Assembly (NCBI RefSeq): GCF_914767665.1
Contig: NC_059501.1
Location: forward strand, 78,652,798-78,716,797
DNA: 64,000 nucleotides
Origin: Harmonia axyridis
Taxonomy: Eukaryota > Arthropoda > Insecta > Coleoptera > Coccinellidae
Direction: 5' to 3'
Part shown: piece after piece, positions 22,980 through 34,218 of the stretch
Numbering within the stretch: position 1 is the stretch's first letter
Layout: each line of letters begins with the position of its first letter
Notes under the pieces: model-generated
What the model saw: the letters and a program-made list of their open reading frames with translations, nothing else
Database searches by the model: none
Told to the model about the DNA's origin: nothing
Translations under genes and position numbers: made by a program

Positions 22980-23900
22980 AAGGGTGTTTTTTAGAGCTAT
23001 AGAACTTTAATTTGCAATAAAACAACGATGGATTATTCGATTGACATGAATTTTATTTATCCGTAAGATAATTTTTTGGCATTACATTTTGAATATGATT
23101 TCTGGCATATGACCGCCACGGCTGGCTCGGATGTAGTCTAATCTGGACGTCCAATTTTCGCTGACTTTTTCCAACATTTGTGGCCGTATATCGGCAATAA
23201 CACGGCGAATGTTGTCTTCCAAATGGTCAAGGTTTTGTGGCTTATCCGCATAGCCCCACAGAAAGTAGTCCAGCGGTGTTAATTCACAAGATCTTGGAGG
23301 CCGATTCACAGGTCCAAAACGTGAAATTAGGCGGTCACCAAACGTGTCTTTTAATAAATCGATTGTGGCACGAGCTGTGTGACATGTTGCGCCGTCTTGT
23401 TGGAACCACAGCTCCTGGACATCATGGTTGTTCAATTCAGGAATGGAAAAGTTAGTAACCATGGATCTATAGCGATCACCATTGACTGTAACGTTCTGGC
23501 CATCATCGTTTTTGAAGAAGTACGGACCAATGATTCCACCAGCCCATAAAGCGCACCAAACAGTCAGTTTTTCTGGATTTAACGGTGTTTCGACATACAC
23601 TTGAGGATTAGCTTCACTCCAAATGCGGCAGTTTTGTTTGTTGACGTAGCCATTCAACCAGAAGTGCGCTTCATCGCTAAACAAAATAAAATGGACGTGG
23701 TGCGCGATACGTATTCCGCACAGAACCATTATTTTCGAAATGAAATTACACTATTTGCAAGCGTTGTTCAGGCGTGAGTCTATTCATGATGAATTGCCAA
23801 ACCAAACTGAGAATAAATCAATTGACAGCTGTTAAATCGGTCGCCATCTTGAACAGTAATGCCAACTTGAAGTGATATACCTCGAAAAAAAAACACCCGT
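22980..23900 (-). mobile_element. DD41D element, internally deleted, copy A
   Basis: 921 bp between TA dinucleotides. The left end AAGGGTGTTTTTTAGAG and the right end, inward ACGGGTGTTTTTTTTTCGAG, are inverted repeats. Copies B (26821), C (50691) and D (52183) share ends, orientation and structure. In A, B and D the 5' coding piece (minus strand, about 23790 down to 23705: start MNRLTPEQRLQIV, later NGSVRNTYRA) runs straight into the catalytic domain. So the HTH and linker, roughly 110 codons, are missing at the same junction in every copy that spans it. Confidence 0.9.
23082..23729 (-). CDS. Tc1/mariner-superfamily transposase catalytic domain (DD41D), open frame
   Basis: A 215-codon open frame holding the whole DDE-type catalytic domain. 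First Asp: residue 19 in LFSDEAHFWLNG. Second: residue 112 in WFQQDGATCH. Third: residue 154 in LTPLDYFLWG. That is 41 residues between the second and third, the DD41D spacing reported for rosa-like elements. After LWGY the block VKSLIY, seen in copy B, is deleted. The C-terminus is RASRGGHMPEIIFKM. The frame starts at an internal Met, out of phase with the surviving N-terminal stub. The DNA-binding domain is absent, so it cannot be a working transposase. It could be expressed only as a catalytic-domain fragment. Family firm; expression unknown. Confidence 0.8.
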   Translation of the reverse strand: MVLCGIRIAHHVHFILFSDEAHFWLNGYVNKQNCRIWSEANPQVYVETPLNPEKLTVWCALWAGGIIGPYFFKNDDGQNVTVNGDRYRSMVTNFSIPELNNHDVQELWFQQDGATCHTARATIDLLKDTFGDRLISRFGPVNRPPRSCELTPLDYFLWGYADKPQNLDHLEDNIRRVIADIRPQMLEKVSENWTSRLDYIRASRGGHMPEIIFKM

Positions 23901-23902
23901 TA

Positions 23903-24825
23903 TATTTATGTGAATTTCTTTTCGTAAATTCCCCTAATTATCAGCATCTTATTGTGGAATACCCTGAACAGATTACATTATTTTTTTCCATTCCCAATAA
24001 AATTATCTGTTGGTGAATATTTGTTACTGTAATTGGAGAAAGAGAAGTCTTAGTAGCAGGGACTATTTACCCTTTCTTATTCTTAATCGATAAAATAGTG
24101 GATGTATTTCGATACCAGGTGATAGATTTCAAGTCTTCCACGACAATCTGAGAAGGATTAAGGAACACGATACTATTATAGAAAAGTAAGGAAGTTAAGC
24201 CTTCTGAGGTTTAATTTCGATTCAATTCGTCTGTGTAATGAAACAAAAATACAGGGGTAAGGATTGGAATTTATCGATTCACCGTTTATAGGTCTATGAC
24301 TTCTCTCGATCTATCACCTATAGATTTTTTGCGTGTTTTTTTCTGGAAAACTGCGGCTATAATATTTTTTAATTTCAGTCGAGAGCGTTCTTGAATGATT
24401 GGGTTCGAGTTGCTGATGAAGCATTGGAGGACACAATCAATTATGTCCGGTCACTCCGTTCAAAAATTCTTGACGATAGCTTCACCAGAGCTACAGAAAA
24501 TTCAAGCACTATATTCCAGTGGTCCAAGTGGGTTGAGATTGTGCATAAAATAACAACTTCAATTTTTATACGAAATATTGTGTTTATCGCGTCTTAAGAA
24601 TCATAAAAAATTCAAGCAAAATATCGAAAAAGAAACCAGGAAAGCACTAGCCTGTCAAGAGATTTTGAGCGATAAGTTTCCAATGAAGGGACATATACAA
24701 ACTTGAACTTTTCAAAGTTGATTCGTGTCTCGAATGCTGCAGTTAAGTTTGTTAATGGGTGAAATCCGACTAGGGGTTCCGTTCGAAATTTCTGTTAATT
24801 TCAAGAATACAGGGTCGATCTAGAT
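23903..24825. other. No confirmed gene; old repeat at 24590-24660
   Basis: A protein-like segment at 24379-24480 follows an acceptor-like TTTTTTAATTTCAG (see findings). It runs into a unit of the dispersed family (ATTCAAGCAAAATATCGAAA). Not called as a gene. Confidence 0.35.
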
Positions 24826-25370
24826 CTCAAAGTAATAAACATAGATAGAGGGAACATATGTCATTTTCAGTAAACAAATTTTGTCCCCAACATGAACTAT
24901 CAAATTTGACATGAAGCGCGAATTTGTCCATAAAGAAACGCACTTCTTATGTCCCATAGTGAATCAAAGTTTCATATCAACTCAAAATATATTGAGATGA
25001 ATACCTAAATATATCAGAAATTCAGAAATCCAACCTCAAGCGCGCCAAACGACGGGAAACAACCGATGACACTAGGAGAGCAAAAGTTACCAAACCTTGG
25101 ATTTCAGCAGATAAATACAGAAAATAATAAATATTCTGCTTATTATAAATTCGACAATTAAGAAAAATATCGGATGCCAAATATTCAAATTTGCATATTT
25201 GATCGGGAATCACCCAAATAAATATATTTCATTTAATATAATATACATTCATTATGATTAGTAAAATTGTGGATATGAAAATATATCACAATCCAAGGAC
25301 GTAATCTAACCATGTTGGGGACATGTAAAAATTGCGTATACTCCCTCTATCTATGTTTATTACTCTGAAA
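24826..25370. mobile_element. P/hAT-like MITE, copy 4 (both ends present)
   Basis: 545 bp, from CTCAAAGTAATAAACATAG to the inverse ending TTTATTACTCTG. Flanks TCTAGAT and TCCAGAT give a 6-of-7 target duplication. The interior is shortened near 24918 relative to copy 1, but both divergent mini-ORF starts remain recognisable. Confidence 0.8.
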
Positions 25371-25372
25371 TC

Positions 25373-25960
25373 CAGATTAAAACTGATATTTAGATGTTGA
25401 ATATCAATTTCAGACCTCGTGCGAAACCATAGAAAAGTTTTTGAAGAATCTCGAAAAAAATCACCCAATATCACAATTTATGTGACACAAAATCACGAAA
25501 CCAAGGATTTGAGATTAGGGAAGTTGATATAGAATGCCAATTCAAGCTCTATTCAAAATTTCAAGCTAATCACGTCATGAGAACCATAGAAAATGCAAAA
25601 AGAAGATTGTGACAAAAATGTCCACGTGATTACAGGTCCGATCGAGTTGAAAGTATGATGCATTAGAATTTCGTAAAATTATTTCTCTAATTCTGTGGTT
25701 ATTCCGTTCATTCTTCCACATCTTGTAGAACAAAATCGTGCGAGAATATATCAGAAACGCACAGTTTTCATGGTTATATTTTATCATTATATGTTGGTAC
25801 TCCGAACTTTCCGCCACGGCTTTATCTGTCAATTCATCAAATTGCCTTAAAGAAATCAGTTCTGCCAACCAACATTTTTCAATGCAAAAATCACTAAATT
25901 ATATTTATGGAAATATTTCATTAATTTCAATGAAAATGCAATGAATTAGAGAAAATAATG
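25373..25960. other. No gene; old repeat units
   Basis: Diverged dispersed-family units at 25400-25650 (AGAACCATAGAAAATGCAAA, ACCATAGAAAAG). The rest is unique. Confidence 0.4.
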
Positions 25961-26082
25961 TATAATACTCGTACAGAAGGCTCATTCTACCACTCGTTCA
26001 TTCCAAAACTCGCCACTTCGTGGCTCGTTTTTGAATTTTGAACTCGTGGAAGAATATCAATGCCTTCTGCACTTGTATTATA
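25961..26082. mobile_element. 122-bp palindromic MITE
   Basis: Ends TATAATACTCGTACAGAAGG and its inverse from CCTTCTGCACTTGTATTATA. Almost the whole element folds back, with the loop around CACTTCGTGGC. Confidence 0.65.
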
Positions 26083-26818
26083 AATAACTATTCTCCTCTA
26101 ATCCTCTCCAATCAAAAATGTTCAAGTTGAAAACACACAAAACGATAAAATGGACTTCTGCTCATCCAAAACGTACCAAAGTCGGTCTCGATACCGTAAA
26201 AGAAAAACCTCTGGTATCAAGTGCCCAAAAATAGATGCATTCGACTATCTTTCACGGTCAATAATCAAATAAAACCTTGGGACGTTAATGCACATCGGCT
26301 TCGAATTAATAAGATGACATCTCTCTGCTCGGACTCGACCCTATTTGTGTAAATATTGTCTTAGCCACCTTCTCTCTGCTTTCTGTAGCTCTCCGTTTTG
26401 TATGCAGAGGATCAGGAATGAAACAAGGGTGGTCTGTATTCGATTTCCACCGTAAACACACCCTGAATTTGTGTGCAGGCCATTGTGAGTCTCGGTTGGC
26501 GTCAACAATCTGTGACGAAATCAAGATATGGTTTTATATTGAAGGTTGGAGTCGATTTCGGATGTGGACCATATTTAGCGTAGGGGGGGTGTCTTTGATT
26601 TGAATGTTGAGGACGATGAGATTAGTTGGGAATACTTCACAGGGTGATATTAGATTGTATAGGTTTTTTGTTTCCATCGTTCGAGAATTTTTTTGTGTCG
26701 TCTGAATGAAAATCCTTGTTTTTGCAAGGGTGTAGATATGGGGGGTACTGGGAGCAATCATTTCTTCATTAGAGCTAAATTTCTTCCCTTGAGCATTATT
26801 TTCAGGTCAGGATAAATA
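26083..26818. other. Unique sequence, no gene seen
   Basis: Short frames on both strands without recognisable domains. Unmatched elsewhere in the window. Confidence 0.4.
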
Positions 26819-26820
26819 TA

Positions 26821-27759
26821 AAGGATGTTTTTTTAGAGCTATAGAACTTTAAATTGCAATAAAACAACGATGGATCATTCAATTGACATGAATTTTATTT
26901 ATCCGCAAGATAATCTTGTGGCATTACATTTTAAATATGATTTCTGGCATATGACCGCCACGGCTGGCTCGGATGTAGTCCAATCTGGACGTCCAATTTT
27001 AGATGATTTTTTCCAACATTTGTGGCCGTATATCGGCAATAACACGGCGAATGTTGTCTTCCAAATGGTCAAGGGTTTGTGGCTTATCCGCATAGATCAA
27101 TGACTTTACATAGCCCCACAGAAAGTAGTCTGGCGGTGTTAAATCACAAGATCTTGGAGGCCAATTCACAGGTCCAAAACGTGAAATTAGGCGGTCACCA
27201 AACGTGTCTTTCAATAAATCGATTGTGGCACGAGCTGTGTGACATGTTGCGCTGTCTTGTCGGAATCACAGCTCCTGGACATCATGGTTGTTCAATTCAG
27301 GAATGAAAAAGGTAGTAATCATGGCTCTATACCGATCACCATTGACTGTTACGTTCTGGCCATCATCGTTTTTGAAGAAGTACGGACCAATGATTCCACC
27401 AGCCCATAAAGCGCACCGAACAGTCAGTTTTTCTGGATGTAACGGTGTTTCGACATACACTTGAATATTAGCTTCACTCCAAATGCGGCAGTTTTGTTTT
27501 TTGACGTAGCCAATCAACCAGAAGTGCGCTTCATCGCTAAAAAAAATAAAATTGACGTAGTGCGCGATACGTATTCCGCACAGAACCATTATTTTCGAAA
27601 TAAAATTGCACTATTTGCAAGCGTTGTTGAGGCGTAAGTCTATTCATGATGAATTGCCAAACCAAACTGAGAATAAATCACTTGACAGCTGTTAAATCGG
27701 TCGCCATCTTGAACAGTAATGCCAACTTAAAGTTATATACCTCGAAAAAAAACACCCGT
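26821..27759 (-). mobile_element. DD41D element, internally deleted, copy B
   Basis: 939 bp between TA (26819-26820) and TA (27760-27761). Same ends and same internal deletion junction (ATTTTATT...TTTAGCGATGAAGC on the minus strand) as copies A and D. It inserted next to a mariner fossil. Confidence 0.9.
26935..27589 (-). pseudogene. DD41D catalytic domain, frameshifted
   Basis: The frame 27266-27589 carries the first Asp (FSDEAHFWLIGYVKKQN). A frameshift near the second catalytic site (around 27260, QELWF/RQ.SAT) separates it from 26999-27214, which carries the third Asp (LTPPDYFLWGYVKSLIY) and ends at QMLEKII. The original C-terminus, MPEIIFK, is recognisable in another phase. Confidence 0.8.
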
Positions 27760-27784
27760 TAGAAGACTTGTCTTGGTCATAGGA

Positions 27785-27960
27785 GATTTTAGTTGAGGAC
27801 GTTCTTTTTTAATTTCTGCACTCAATGGATCCAATAACCTTTGTCAAGATAGACAATGGAAAATATACCATGCACAACCTGAAATTCGGATGCCATAACC
27901 TTGACAGCAAATTTTTGAGATTTTGATGGCTTTCACTGACTACTTTCCACCCAGATTATG
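27785..27960 (-). pseudogene. mariner fossil (second lineage), fragment
   Basis: Matches 46985-47200 and 50580-50690 (shared ATCCAATAACCTTTGTCAAG and TTTTGATGGCTTTCACTGAC). It covers the region between the first and second catalytic blocks. Too decayed to translate. Confidence 0.6.
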
Positions 27961-28013
27961 CTCTCATTGACTCAGGATTGTAATCATAAATCCATCTTTC
28001 ATCCATTGGCTTA

Positions 28014-28518
28014 CATAGGGGTAAATCTTTACTTCCGCCGTTTTTTCCAAATTCAAAGTTTTGTCCATCGCTGGCCACTTCTTTCACCCATCTTTCGGGC
28101 GCTAATTCTTGTTGAAATTGACGAGAGTCTTGATCAATTCTGCATCTTCGAAAACCCTCTGTCTTCCACCGCCATGCTGGTCTTCGACGTCAAAATAACC
28201 GTTCTTCAAGCGTTGAAACCACTCTCGGTACGTTCTTTCGCTAAAAGTGGTCTCACCATAGGTATTTGAGAGTATTCAATGAGTGTCAATCGCGGCTTTC
28301 TTCATATTAAACCAGAAAATTAAAACCTCCCGCAATTGACGAGAATTTTGCTAGTAAGCTGACATGTTCAATCGAGAATAACTTTATGATGCAGACACAA
28401 ATCGACTATAATTTCGATGGCGTTATGTTAACAAATACCTAAGCTTATTGTATGACATCTACGATCTATTTATTTCGACTACCACTTAATAAATAAAATT
28501 TTCACAAAACTACCTATT
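28014..28518 (-). mobile_element. mariner with ~780-bp internal deletion
   Basis: Both ends of the 5749/16649 family are present, but the C-terminal coding end (around 28130) is fused directly to the N-terminal third (VFEDAELEALL region, 28131-28320). All catalytic motifs are lost. Confidence 0.75.
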
Positions 28519-29535
28519 AACAGAATGTTGGAGATACCTAGTTCTATAATCAATTTGAGAAGAAATGATTTCATTCTCCTAAACGAGAAAAAAAGAGGTA
28601 ACTGAAAATCCAGTATATCTTTATCATGCATGTAAAGTTATGTCCCCGCTTTTAAACCTAAAGCAGATCTATGAAGATGAACGCCATTGGCCTCTCCAAC
28701 CTGATCGAAGTTTCATAGGCGTGCAATTGATTCCATTTCACCAACAGATGAATGTAAAAACATAATATTAAAACATGCTTTGTCCAAAAACCTAGACCAA
28801 TTTTTTATTTTGAGTCTTTGTACTCTTGTTCACTTGTAGCATTCACTTCTTGTATATTCTCTTTAATAGACATTTCATATTTTGTTATCAATTTGTTGCA
28901 TCCTATCAATCATACTGGGTAAGCTTGTCATTTTGAAATTTTTCATATCGGCTTCGCAGAAATAATAACAACGTTCATAAATATCATGGAATTCATTTAT
29001 TTATGTGAGAGTATTGAATATATTATACTTTATCATACTGCCAAGGTTGTGAATTTTGAATATAACCTAGATCGAATTGCAAATTATAATTAGTTCTATT
29101 GAATCTACAATTTTTCTTTGATACCTTATCACTTCCAACGTTGTCTGATTAAAACGAAATCTTTAAATCTCACTATTTCCAACAGTGAATCCTTTCGCAA
29201 TATACCTTTCCACAAGATACCTGATATACGTAACATGAGAACGCAATCTTGAGTTTTCTTGTAGATTTAAATAAGGGAATGGAATTCACTTAGAAGAGTT
29301 CCGTTTAATCGATATGAGTTAGCAACGCAATACTGTCGTGATTTATCCATTCTAATCCAATTTAATTAAATTGCATTATGTGTTATTCCGATTCTCTAAT
29401 TGAATAAGTTATCATAATATTGCACAGATTTAAAATTCAATAAACGACAACGTTGGGTTTTTGCCAAGCCTCTTTATCATTCTATAACTCATTGAACTTT
29501 CATTGTCGAAAAAGAAATCTCCAAAATTTTCAGTT
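28519..29535. other. AT-rich, no gene seen
   Basis: No frame or element recognised. Confidence 0.4.
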
Positions 29536-29560
29536 CCTAACCTAACCTAACCTATCCTAT
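29536..29560. repeat. Short telomere-like (CCTAA) tract
   Basis: Five 5-mers in tandem, CCTAA three times then CCTAT twice. This is the complement of the TTAGG telomere repeat of most insects. It lies about 100 bp left of a hAT insertion. Confidence 0.6.
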
Positions 29561-29680
29561 TAATTAACTTAGAAAAACAGAAAACACGTTTTTAATATTG
29601 AAATCCATCCCTTCTTGAAGAAGTTTATCTCTGTATCACTTCCGCCCTTATTCTAACCATGGGCGCCCGCAGGGGGGGGC

Positions 29681-29704
29681 CAGGGGGGGCCATGGCCCCC
29701 CCTG
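29681..29704. repeat. Perfect 24-bp G7/C7 palindrome near hAT end
   Basis: Seven Gs, CCATGG, seven Cs, bounded by CA and TG. It follows another G8 run at 29672-29679. Might form a hairpin or bind transposase. The right end has a single matching C7TGAG block. Confidence 0.85.
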
Positions 29705-29929
29705 AGATTTTGATTGCCTCATTTTTCAGCACAACTCCCTCAATATTACTTTCTCAATCCAAAGGACAAGGAAAAAAGGAAAGTGATGGATTCACAACAA
29801 TTTTCCGATTTTGAATGGAATTACTATACATATAATCCATAATCGGCAGAGGTATTTTTTGAATTGAGCACTTTTTGGGGAAGAAAAATCATGGAATCGA
29901 ACGCACTCCATGCGTGTCAATTTTTTCAT

Positions 29930-31273
29930 AACTTCATCTTATATATGCTCTCATATTGTCTTTAATATATGAAAGTAAGAAAAAAGTGTTGGAGAAAATA
30001 GAAAAAAAATTAACCGATTATAACAACAATAGTTTTTTGCGGAACTCACGATATGCCTATACGAGAGAGAAACCAAACTCTGGCAATTTTAGTGATCTTT
30101 CGAAATTCGGAGTAGACGCTGGTGACAAAGATTTAGAGATCCATTTATTCAACGCAGCTGGTAACTCGAAATATACTTCTCACAGAATCAAAATGAGATC
30201 ATTCCAATAGCTGGGCATGTAATAATAATGTAGAAGAAGCAAATTCTTCGAAATATTTCAATGTAATGGATGACGAGTCTGCTGATATTTCTGGACATGA
30301 GCAGTTATCCATTGGAATACTATATGTACAATAGCAAAATGAAAATTTTGCAGTGAATAATGAAGAGTTTCTTGGATTCGTACAATTGAACAAATTGAAT
30401 ACTGATTGCATAGCTGCTTCAATCCTTGAGTTTATAGAAAAATTTGTTTTGAATTTGGGCAAACTTGTAGCACAAGGTTATGATGCATGCTCAACAATGG
30501 CTGGTGGAATTCAAAAGATCATAAGACAAAAGAAGAAAGTAATTTATTTCCATTGTGCCTCCCATAGGTTGAATTTAGTAATAAATGACATCTGTAAAAT
30601 TACTGAAATTCGTAATATCATTGGCACCGTTAAGGACATTATAGTCTTTTCTCGAGAGAGTACTTTAAGAAGAAATCTGATTCCAAATATTCCTTTGTTT
30701 TGTGAAACTTGTTGGTCAGCTGAATATGAATCTTTGCGAGTTTTCTCTGAAAACTACATTCAAAACTCTTCCTGCTATGAAATCTGGAGAAATTTCAATG
30801 AATTCTTCAACAACAAAAGGAGCTGCTCAGTTATGGGCTGCAATAAACTCTTTCACTTTTGTGGTTTGTTTGACGGTAGCAAGTAAATATTGAAACCAAT
30901 AGCAAATACACTACAAGGTGTTCCTATTAATTTTGTGGATGTTCACCGTGATATGAATATAATTATTGAAATATGTGGAAAACATCGCTCCGATGATGTA
31001 TGCTTCACAGAAATTTTTCCAAAGCATCATCTATTGCTCAGTCTCGATATAGAGATTGGAAAACCACGAATTTGCGTTAGACAAATGTACAGATCTAATT
31101 ATGAAGCAGATTCAGCTGAAGATCACTTCAAAAAATCCATATTCATCCCATATTTAGATCATTTGATTTCTGCCCTTGAAAAGAAATTCTCGAAAGAACA
31201 TGTAATGCTTTTTTCTTTGTTCAATTTTCTGCCAAAGAATTCAAAATTACTATATATTGAATCTTCTTTTTAA
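29930..31273 (+). pseudogene. hAT transposase of the DUF4371 (P52rIPK-like) group
   Basis: Four successive frames cover the core. 29956-30210 includes RNSRYAYTREKPNSGNF and GNSKYTSHRIK. A shifted piece around 30250-30330 includes VMDDESADISGHEQLSIG, which holds a catalytic Asp region. 30353-30886 includes NEEFLGFVQLNKL, GYDACSTMAGG, FHCASHRLNLVIND and LFCETCWSAEYESL. 30890-31273 runs from NTLQGVPIN to LFNFLPKNSKLL. This order is that of DUF4371-containing hAT transposases related to the 52-kDa repressor-like proteins. The C-terminal dimerisation domain and most of the N-terminal finger are absent. Frameshifts near 30210, 30350 and 30887 kill it. Confidence 0.85.
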
Positions 31274-31660
31274 TTCTACACAGCCCTGCCCCCCTCTTAT
31301 GAATATAGAAATAGAAAAAACGGAATACTGATATCGCCTACGACAATAATTTTCATTTTGCCCCCCCTGAGAAAAATTTCTGCGGGCGCCCATGATTCTA
31401 ACCTGAAAATAAATCCCTAAATTGGCAATCTGACATTGAGTGATACATTATAAATTAGCTAAAGTACCAGTCTCATGTGTCTGATGGTAGTGGTACTCTA
31501 GTCAATAGGAAACAATTGACACCGGGAGACCCAAGAAGCAGGGGATCAAAATTGGCGCCTTGTCCACATCTGCACAATGGTCAAAAGATTTGGACAGGTT
31601 CGGCTTTTAGACGACAAGCCCAATTTGATGATGTTTTTTCATTTTTTATTCTGAAATACT

Positions 31661-31760
31661 TTTTCTAAAGGGTTTTTCCTTTGAAATGTACAATCTGTAA
31701 TAGTTATAATGCCAACAGTGTGCTTTCTTTGACATTTTATCATAGCAAGATTTTTCCTAT
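31661..31760. repeat. Terminal fragment of the GGCAACACTGTGT MITE family
   Basis: Shares TTATAATGCCAACAGTGTG with 42160-42250, 45055-45160 and both ends of the element at 47915-48590. Confidence 0.5.
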
Positions 31761-31908
31761 TGAAAACCGTATATCATACAGATGATTAGAGGCTCAAAGG
31801 ATAAGTCCTATAAACGCTTTGTTTTCGAGATTGTCCTACTTTTTTCTGAAGATTATACCAGTTTATCGAATCTTTATCAATCTTCGCTACAGATTGGTTT
31901 GATATGTA

Positions 31909-32832
31909 CAGGGTGGGAAATAAGCGAGGTAAGCGGCTATATCTCAGGATCCACTCATCGAAGAGACTTACGGTGAAAAATTTTAACACTAAAGTTTACA
32001 AGAAAACACACTGGAAATTGTTTTGAAGTTCATACCTCTACCGCTAGGGGGCGTAATAGCTATCGTTGAGTAGAAATTGAATTTTTTCGAAATTAACTCC
32101 AGAACGCCTGAAGCTATCGCTTTTCGACCTTTTGGTTTTTTCATACAAATTTGATGGGATTTCCGTTTCTGTCAGAACTTAAAGACACAATTTGGTTTTT
32201 CAGTGCATTAGTTGAAGAATATCTCCTTTCGGCCATAACTTCTGAACGCCTGAAACTATCGCTTCGCGACCTTCAGGTTTTTTCATGCAAATTTGATGGA
32301 ATTTCTGTTTCTGTTAAGAAATCCCTATGATTACATTTGAAATTTCGGAGTAAAATGAACAAAACAATAAACTTCTGACTTAGCGCCTTCTATCGAAAGC
32401 AGCAAAAACGAATTCATCATGAGAATATTTTGTCCTCAATCAACAAGATATTATTTCTCAGACGAGATCTAATTTGCTGAAAAATGTTGAGCCAAACTGA
32501 AGTTACAGTCATTTCAATCAGTCAGATTTCTCCCTTTCCCCTACCCTTATTTGATGTCGTAAATTCGAAAGTGACAATTCAAAAAGATAGAGAATTTTCC
32601 AAGGATTACAGTGATGACAAGTTTCTTCAACTTCATATGAAACATTTTCGAGTAAAATTCATTTTTCTACTCGACGATAGCTATTACGCCCCCTAGCGGT
32701 AGAGGTATGAACTTCAAAACAATTTCCAGTGTGTTTTCTTGTATACTTTAGTGGTGAAAATTTTTACCGCAAGTCTCTACGATGAGTGGATCCTGAGATT
32801 TAGCCGCTTACCTCGCTTATTTGCCCACCCTG
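31909..32832. mobile_element. Fold-back MITE with ~195-bp inverted ends
   Basis: 924 bp between TA dinucleotides, beginning CAGGGTGGGAAATAAGCGAG. The right arm (32640-32832) is the near-perfect inverse, including CCCCCTAGCGGTAGAGG. The interior holds a direct repeat (ACGCCTGAA..TATCGCTT..CGACCTT..GGTTTTTTCAT at 32104 and 32248). No transposase. Confidence 0.85.
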
Positions 32833-32884
32833 TACAAAAACTTATGATTGATTTATTCATTAATCAAGAATCGGTAGCAAATAC

Positions 32885-33111
32885 GATAAAATTACAAGGA
32901 ACTAAAGAGTGAAGTATTGGACCTGAGTTTTTTTTTAATTTTTTCAAACTACCAGTGGTCCAGCAAAAAAGTTTTGGAGGAAAGAAGCGGACAGTGTTCC
33001 AGAAAAAAAAAATTTACACTGTATATTTGCATTTATAATTGGCATATCACATGGTGAAAACGCTAAATATCAATTTTTATGCCAAATTTCCAATTTAGAT
33101 GCACCCTGTAT
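32885..33111. repeat. Partial copy of the 60421 MITE family
   Basis: ACCAGTGGTCCAGCAAAAAA, AGTGTTCCAGAAAAAA and GGCATATCACATGGTG all recur at 60670-60790. It ends in GCACCCTGTA. Confidence 0.65.
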
Positions 33112-34099
33112 TCCTAGAAAAAGACTAAATCGAAAAACAATTCTGAGCCTTCGAATTAAAAAGATTCCAGCCTTTTGGGCCAGTGCGTCCCTGCATTCGA
33201 GCAATAAACCACCACATGCGAAGTGATCGGAAAAAAACCACGATATCTTGTGGAGTGTATCAATGAAAGATGTTGGCCGCCTGCCCGGTGCGTTCTCAGA
33301 ATAAGGGTTGGTGCCGGTCATCCCTCTTTTACTTGAAATTGATTGTCGGCTGCCTCATTGTTGGATCTAACAAAAAGGGCGTTTACTTGCCTTTAAATGG
33401 CAATGCTCGAAATTGATGAAGTGTTTCTGATCGGCTTGGGATTCGGCCCATTCTCGTTTTTATTTGAAAAGGGATTTTTGTCTCGGATTCCGACTTAATA
33501 CGTCCGGTCTAGGTCTTTTGCAATTATTTCGTCAAACAATAACGTTAAGTTGCCTGTTGAGTTGATAGAAATTAGTTTCATAGCGTCTGGAGGATATTTG
33601 AGAAGATTATTGGCCCTTGAATCATCCTTGCGGAACACCTTTCGAATTATAAATCTGTTTGCTCATATTAGTATTAGGGAATTGGGGATTCTTCTTACAT
33701 AAAAGACTTTTATGTTATTATTTTTGATTGAATTGAGGTTAACCTTGAGATATTGGGAATTATCTGCCCAGTTTCGCAGATATGACAATCTGAAAATGAA
33801 ATTTCATATTGAAATTGAACTCAGAATGGAAAAAAATGAGAGACTATTTGTATTTACTAGATTTAGATCAGATTTTGTGAATGAATCGGTTCAGATATCA
33901 GCTATATATTTTTCACGTGGAGAAAAATGATATTCTCTTTTATTCAGGTGGAAAGTTTTGTTGAATTCTCCACGATTTGTTGTCATTGTAATGAAGGAAA
34001 AAGTCGTATTTCTCACTTCCTTGTGGATAATTCAAATTCCTTGTGATAATTCAAAAGAATTATGTGAAGCAAGCAAAATATGTTGAGGCTATTTTTCAA
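33112..34099. other. Unique, moderately GC-rich; no gene seen
   Basis: No repeat match. It lies in the ~1.2 kb upstream of the first ARID-gene exon and is either intron or upstream DNA of that gene. Confidence 0.4.
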
Positions 34100-34218
34100 T
34101 TGATCTATCAGCTCTGTAGATCAACCGGTTTCGTAGATTTGCTGGCTAGGTAGATTTACCAACTTGTTAGATCTATCCGCTAGATAGATCTGCTGACTAT
34201 GTAGATCTAACGATAAGG
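34100..34218. repeat. 17-bp minisatellite, seven units
   Basis: Units start at 34100, 34117, 34134, 34151, 34168, 34185 and 34202, each (except the first) opening with TAGAT. The anchor is strict and the rest drifts. It ends about 105 bp before the exon acceptor at 34324. Confidence 0.85.

Larger units (their letters stand above)
29658..31394 (+). mobile_element. hAT element 2, full-length ends, decayed gene
   Basis: 1,737 bp with inverted ends CATGGGCGCCCGCAG and a perfect 8-bp target duplication ATTCTAAC (29650-29657 and 31395-31402). The subterminal regions are G/C homopolymer-rich. It carries a plus-strand transposase relic. Confidence 0.9.

Noticed and set aside
23237..23455. Plus-strand frames opposite the DD41D copies (also at 27079, 50950)
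   Set aside because: They recur only because the transposase is repeated. The minus strand carries the DDE motifs.
31786..32696. Short frames inside the 31909 element
   Set aside because: Produced by the inverted arms of a non-coding MITE.
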